Positions 61,252-64,000 of a DNA stretch of 64,000 bases are shown here, in pieces (within the stretch, counting starts at the first letter, position 1; every line of letters begins with the position of its first letter). Position numbers and translations under genes: made by a program. Location: assembly GCA_020284085.1 (NCBI GenBank), contig JACEVL010000062.1, positions 1,959,610 through 2,023,609 of the forward strand, read 5' to 3'. The DNA is from Aporrectodea caliginosa (Eukaryota > Annelida > Clitellata > Crassiclitellata > Lumbricidae). A model generated the notes under the pieces. It was given only the letters and a program-made list of their open reading frames with translations, searched no databases and had not been told where the DNA came from.

Positions 61252-63792
61252 CACACACATATAACATATATATATTTATATTATAATGAATTATATGAGT
61301 ATAAAGGTTGGAGAGCAGAGATTTCGTTGATTTATTTACCTGTTGACAGTACTAATGTCCGCTGTTAAGTTCTAGAATGGAATTTTTATTTGTTGGAGTG
61401 AATTAGAAGCTTTGTCAACGAGCTGATGACCTCGTTTAATTCATCTCACACGTTCACAACAATATAATATCAAATCAAATCAAATCTTCTTTTATTGCAA
61501 CCAAGTTAAAAAAAAAAAAAAAAAAAAAAAAATAAAACATCCTTGCACACAGAAAGGGGTACTATTTTGGCAAACAAAGGGAAACCCAGAAGGGATAAAG
61601 GAATCCCGCTGAGCAGGGCCACCCTAATAGCAGTTACAGGAAAAATCATCAAGATGGTCAACACAGTAAACAAAATATTCAAAGCTAACGGCTGATCCCC
61701 AAAGTCCAATACAAACAAATAATCAATTGTAAACCTATTAGAAAAAGTCTACACTTCAAATTAGCAAAATACTATAGATAATTCTTAACTAAGAACTTAA
61801 CTATTATCTTAACTACACGCGGCTATTTACACTTTATGAAAATTACTAATTTATAACGTGGAAGAGAGTAATGAAGTACGAAATCTCTTTTTAAAGGTTA
61901 ATAGATTATTGGTGAGACGTATTACCAGTGGTATTTTATTCCATACCTGAGTACCATATGACTTGATTGTGAAACGCCTGGTGTTAGTGTGAGCTGAGAC
62001 AGGGCGGTAAGCTGAGTTGTTCCTAGTAGCGTACGAATGGATGTCAGAGGCATGCTGGAGGAAGTCCTTAAATATGGAGGGGAGGAGCCCATGTTCAAGC
62101 CGATAATAGAATTCACCTATTTGAAAGTCTTTGATCTGGTCGATTCTCAGTAATCTTAGTTCGGTAAAGGATGGGCCTGAATGTTCCCATTTCTTAATGC
62201 CTGCAACTAAACGAACAGCCCTCTTCTGCAGGATAATTAATCTGCTCAATCTCGAGGCGTATGTCGAAGCCCACACCATATTACAATAGGTGAGGTAGGG
62301 GTAAATAAGTGCATAATATAAATTCAATCTTGTTGCTCTTGGCAGTAAATATGCTATACGGGTTAATATGCCCACATTTTTAGCAATTTTAGCTGAAATC
62401 TGATTAATGTGAACCTTCCAAGTCATATGTTGATCAATGTGGACTATAATATATTTATGGTCTCAATATATTATATATATGTATATATATATATATATTT
62501 CTATATATATATATATATATATACACAGAAGTAACTTTCAAGGTAAATAGAAGGCAGTATTTTTACAGTAAGATAAACTACTTAGTGGACAAATATAACT
62601 CAAATGATATAAAGTTAGTTGGAGGCCATATGATGAGTCTCTCTTGAAGTGGGACTATTTAAATTTGCAATTACCATTGCGTAGTTGAACTGCAAGTCCC
62701 ATGGGTACCTCAATGAGGTAACAGTTACTCCAACGCCTGTGGCCTGGAACAACCTTCATAAAACTTGGGCTGAGCTAGTCAGTTTGTCTCCTTCTCTCTT
62801 CCATAAACGCTTCAAGTGTGATAGGTGGTTCTCCTTGTAGAGTCGGGAGCGCTACTGACGAGTTTTTCCTTGAAGTTGCGCGTTACAAATGGCTATCCCG
62901 TAGTTTACGTTGCTAAATTATTTGAAATTTGAATGTCATCAATGTCGCACTTCACGTTGGTAAGTAAGCAGTCTATCTATGTCCATGATAACTACCATCA
63001 ATCCCGCTTCCATTTAATTGAAATTTGTTTTCAGCAATCATTTAATGAAAAAATGACCCAACTTCTATTTAACCAAATTTTTCGTCATCAATCGAACTTT
63101 TATTTAAGCAAAGAACTATTCTCATGGGTCCAACGTCTACGGAAACAATTATTTTCATAAATCCAGCTTCTATTGCATCAAAAACTTAGTTACATCAATC
63201 CACCTTCTATCTACGGTAAAAAAATTATTTTCATCAATCCAACTTCCATTTAAACAGAAATGGTTTCATGTATCCCACTTCCAGTTAGTGAAGCGATTGA
63301 TTTAATCAATCCAGCTTCCATTTCAATTTGCCGATTTAAAAATAGGCCTATGTAGCAACGTAAACTACGGTTTAACATTACAAATTTTCATTTTTGTAAT
63401 TGTAATTTGTGACTAGTCAAAGTCGGGTACAATAATAGTACTGTTACGTCAAAGGCATACGCCTTTCACGCCGTAAGCCTACGCCGAGCTAATGAGTGTG
63501 AGCCTCGGGTGGGCGGAATATGTTCAAGGATGACCTTTAGACACGTGAAACGGTGTGGCTTATATCGAGGCACAGATGGCAGAAAGTTCCGCGTTTGAAA
63601 CCCTTCAGGTCACAGGACGAACCTTGTTCCTAGCCCCGTCACAGCCCGGACTTTGCTACCCAAAGAAGGTCATAGTTACTCCCCGATTTTTCCAGAAGAC
63701 TTACCAGCATAGACGAAGGTAGCCATTCTTCCCCTTTCGAGAGGAGGAGCCCAAGCGGAGATCATTACGTGCATAGCAGGGAACGCAACACC
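53470..63792 (-). CDS. SLC17-family transporter (sialin/vesicular anion transporter-like), 3' eight exons
   Basis: A minus-strand gene; eight exons total 982 nt (~327 aa), ending in TGA at 53470-53472. Upstream exons (~150 aa, the N-terminus and first membrane helices) lie beyond the window. The order of motifs fits the major facilitator SLC17 family: [11 protein letters not shown] (exon 63705-63792), [10 protein letters not shown] and WQSVFYVFG (60958-61044), '[19 protein letters not shown]' (59107-59237), [20 protein letters not shown] (55575-55727), APYLTMW then [15 protein letters not shown] (55091-55224), [14 protein letters not shown] (54294-54449), [20 protein letters not shown] (53863-53948) and [14 protein letters not shown] (53470-53616). 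NHxDIAP and the R-rich loop are family signatures. The short tail after the last helix (no long proline-rich C-terminus) is closer to sialin than to vesicular glutamate transporters. Such proteins carry organic anions across lysosomal, vesicular or plasma membranes; the substrate cannot be fixed here. One junction (55091/54449) appears out of phase by one base. Confidence 0.93.
53740..53825. repeat. hAT-end-like sequence in the last intron
   Basis: CAGGGCCAGATTAAGACTTT (minus sense) and an inverted GTTAGGGCCCCGGATGTC form a short imperfect inverted repeat rich in GGGCCC. It may be a tiny decayed MITE in the 246-bp intron between exons G and H. Confidence 0.4.
53863..53948 (-). CDS. SLC17-like exon G (phase 1 in, 0 out)
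   Basis: Acceptor TTCGTTTGCAG, donor GTAAGTC. Encodes [20 protein letters not shown] and IVGTLTYRN, the penultimate helix. Confidence 0.93.
54294..54449 (-). CDS. SLC17-like exon F (needs phase 1 in, 1 out)
   Basis: Acceptor GTACTTGACAG preceded by a long pyrimidine-rich repeat; donor GTCGGT. Encodes [38 protein letters not shown] and [13 protein letters not shown], covering two membrane helices and the NHxDIAP signature. Confidence 0.9.
54460..54850. repeat. AGTAAAAGTAAATGCAA tandem repeat abutting the exon F acceptor
   Basis: About 25 loose copies of AAAGTAAATGC. On the minus strand they form a long TTTACTTTTGCA pyrimidine-rich tract ending right at the exon F 3' splice site. Confidence 0.85.
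54895..55055. repeat. Inverted-repeat element of TTAATCGATTAATT type
   Basis: GGCTGCAGAAGTTAACGA (54953) and its inverse TCGTTAACTTCCGCAGCC (55037) enclose AATTAATCGATTAA repeats. A small MITE-like or foldback sequence in the intron between E and F. Confidence 0.6.
55091..55224 (-). CDS. SLC17-like exon E (phase 0 in; donor gives phase 2)
   Basis: Acceptor CTTTTCAG, donor GTATGTATAC. Encodes [36 protein letters not shown] and GSKAILHP. The best donor leaves two bases of a codon, whereas exon F needs one, so the 3' boundary is less certain than the rest. Confidence 0.85.
55244..55478. repeat. 73-bp tandem repeat (3 copies) rich in AGGTCA
   Basis: In the intron between exons D and E. Each unit contains TCAGGTCAGGTCAA, GTCAGGTCA and CACAGAACGACTATGAA. 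AGGTCA pairs with a 5-bp gap lie at 55251-55267, 55324-55340 and 55397-55413. Confidence 0.85.
55575..55727 (-). CDS. SLC17-like exon D (phase 0 in, 0 out)
   Basis: Acceptor CCACTGTAG, donor GTACGTATT. Fifty-one codons encode [40 protein letters not shown] and [11 protein letters not shown], a membrane segment with flanking loop. Confidence 0.93.
56061..57916 (+). mobile_element. hAT transposon with decayed transposase
   Basis: The ends are TAGGGGTGTCC and its inverse GGACACCCCTA, flanked by ATGTATGT (56053-56060 and 57917-57924; on the right this merges with a TATG microsatellite). The + strand interior has broken coding sequence including '[17 protein letters not shown]' (56820-56867) and '[13 protein letters not shown]' (56891-56929), which resemble a widespread family of hAT-related transposase proteins. 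Many frameshifts. It lies in the intron between exons C and D of the SLC17-like gene. Confidence 0.78.
57917..58120. repeat. (TATG/TGTG)n microsatellite
   Basis: Degenerate TATG and TGTG repeats immediately right of the hAT element. Confidence 0.85.
58390..59105. repeat. (CCAT)n array of ~700 bp next to the exon C splice donor
   Basis: Long CCATCCATCCAC-type array. On the minus strand it is GGATGGAT, beginning about 8 bases after the exon C donor GTGAGT. His/Pro/Ser-rich frames over it are artefacts. Confidence 0.9.
59107..59237 (-). CDS. SLC17-like exon C (phase 1 in, 0 out)
   Basis: Acceptor CTCTCTAG, donor GTGAGTACGG. Encodes [33 protein letters not shown] and a polar stretch ending RAKG. 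The intron beyond the donor starts with GGAT repeats. Confidence 0.93.
59330..59565. repeat. AGAAGTTGGATGAGCGATGA repeats
   Basis: Five copies of AGAAGYTGGATGAG at roughly 50-bp spacing in the intron between B and C. They share AGAAGCTGGAT with the core of the family A and B MITEs, but no element ends were found. Confidence 0.6.
60007..60429. mobile_element. hAT-like MITE (T-rich, CATAGTTG ends)
   Basis: The ends are CATAGTTGTAAAAAACG and the inverse of CATAGTTGTTAAAAACGG, flanked by the exact 8-bp repeat GTTCTGTT (59999-60006 and 60430-60437). Both arms are built of CGTTTTTTATTTTTT repeats. Confidence 0.88.
60485..60680 (+). mobile_element. tRNA-derived SINE
   Basis: A box B-like GGGTTCAATCC near 60516 and the body GTGTAGGGACCTTGAGCAAG, CACAATTGCTCAGCGCC, ATTGATGCTTGG. 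Flanked by TGTATTG repeats on both sides. The same body occurs at 50565, in part near 56020, and inverted near 61160. Confidence 0.7.
60958..61044 (-). CDS. SLC17-like exon B (phase 1 in, 1 out)
   Basis: Acceptor TTATTAG, donor GTATGTAA. Encodes [19 protein letters not shown] and [10 protein letters not shown], joining in frame with exons A and C. Confidence 0.93.
61209..61250. repeat. (TA)n microsatellite
   Basis: About 20 TA dinucleotides; another TA-rich stretch lies at 62468-62526 on the other side of the LINE. Confidence 0.9.
61465..62430 (-). mobile_element. 5'-truncated CR1/Rex-like LINE in the intron between exons A and B
   Basis: The minus-strand frame 62426-61851 (191 aa) is open. 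It begins [20 protein letters not shown], continues [17 protein letters not shown] and [11 protein letters not shown], and ends with [14 protein letters not shown], the C-terminal thumb/end region of a non-LTR reverse transcriptase. A long A run (about 61509-61531) and (AAATC)n (61470-61490) mark its 3' end. The clean frame suggests a fairly recent insertion. Confidence 0.85.
62891..63377. mobile_element. hAT-like MITE, family A (487 bp)
   Basis: The ends are GGCTATCCCGTAGTTTACG and the inverse of TGTTAAACCGTAGTTTACG, flanked by the exact 8-bp repeat TTACAAAT (62883-62890 and 63378-63385). The core has about eight ATCAATCCAGCTTC-type repeats and one TAGGCCTA. Confidence 0.92.
63378..63704. 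other. Intron sequence, nothing recognised
   Basis: The intron between exons A and B continues; GC-richer than average (for example CACGTGAAACGGTGTGGC near 63542). No element ends or coding pattern seen. Confidence 0.5.
63705..63792 (-). CDS. SLC17-like exon A (phase 0 in, 1 out)
   Basis: Acceptor TGTAG before GGTGTTGCG; donor GTAAGTC after GCTG. Encodes [20 protein letters not shown] and [10 protein letters not shown], the conserved loop and helix between membrane segments 4 and 5. Confidence 0.93.
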
Positions 63793-63829
63793 CTACACAG
63801 AATTAAATAGCTAAGAATTATTTTTCAGT

Positions 63830-63965
63830 TGCTATCATCATCATAGCTACTACTATTACTACTTCCACTACAGACTTCTACTAAATTGCTACTTCCACAA
63901 TTACTACTTCTGCTGCTGCTACTACTACTACTACTAGCCTACTGCTACTACCGCTATTGCTGTTA
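63830..63965. repeat. (ACT)n/(CTG)n microsatellite in the next intron
   Basis: Loose ACT and GCT triplets to the left of further, unseen 5' exons of the SLC17-like gene. Confidence 0.75.
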
Positions 63966-64000
63966 TTTGTTATCCCTTTAATCTTTAATTATTAAATTGC

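Overview
The window is animal nuclear DNA. It has a split gene with canonical GT-AG introns, CR1/jockey-like non-LTR retrotransposons, tRNA-derived SINEs, and many classes of DNA transposon (hAT, TTAA-specific piggyBac-like, PIF/Harbinger-like, mariner-like, Helitron). It also carries a tandem family of C2H2 zinc-finger genes, is AT-rich, and is loaded with the palindrome TAGGCCTA. A marine invertebrate fits best, but I cannot name the species. || Layout. Bases 1 to about 49,000 are a tandem segmental-duplication array on a scale of roughly 8 to 13 kb. A full unit, read on the + strand, holds: two anchor blocks (a motif ending CAGGGTGAACCA, and a block containing AGCGACTTCATTTTTCTTAG); TAA or AGT microsatellite; a LINE C-terminus-like block; a TTGACGTCAA block; a conserved zinc-finger 3' flank with a poly(A) signal; the zinc-finger gene on the minus strand; LINE reverse-transcriptase relics; and a second block with GTGACGTCAT and ATTACGTAA. 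Four units keep a zinc-finger gene (6674-8014, 19287-20543, 30504-31845, 38717-40305). Only the second is an unbroken frame: 418 codons, 13 fingers. The others carry one nonsense codon, a nonsense codon plus frameshift, and one frameshift. Partial units without the gene lie at about 11935-16925 and 43870-48820. || Many mobile elements sit in the array with exact target-site duplications, which let me fix their ends to the base. They include hAT-type elements at 1229-3792, 16104-16846, 24248-25852, 33269-33590 and 46108-48680; TTAA elements at 12248-13225, 35310-36280 and 41129-42015; a Harbinger-like element at 16929-17859; a mariner relic with ~190-bp inverted repeats at 10901-11861; a Helitron at 25959-26899; and two families of small hAT-like MITE that share one internal repeat core. 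A 63-bp minisatellite (~17 copies) fills 48824-49940. || Bases 49,941-53,280 hold little I recognise: a SINE fragment, one MITE and short repeats. || From 53470 to the right edge runs the 3' part of a minus-strand SLC17-family (sialin/vesicular anion transporter-like) gene. Eight exons are called from protein similarity and GT-AG sites; its 5' exons lie beyond the window. Its introns hold an 8-bp-TSD hAT relic, a LINE fragment, a SINE, two MITEs, a long GGAT repeat starting a few bases after a splice donor, and a 73-bp tandem repeat with three AGGTCA DR5 arrangements. || The most interesting pattern is that paralogous copies differ by exact 5- to 7-bp insertions turning TA into TAGGCTA, TAGGCCTA or TAGGCCCTA. 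They behave like very small insertions, or excision footprints, with a duplicated TA.
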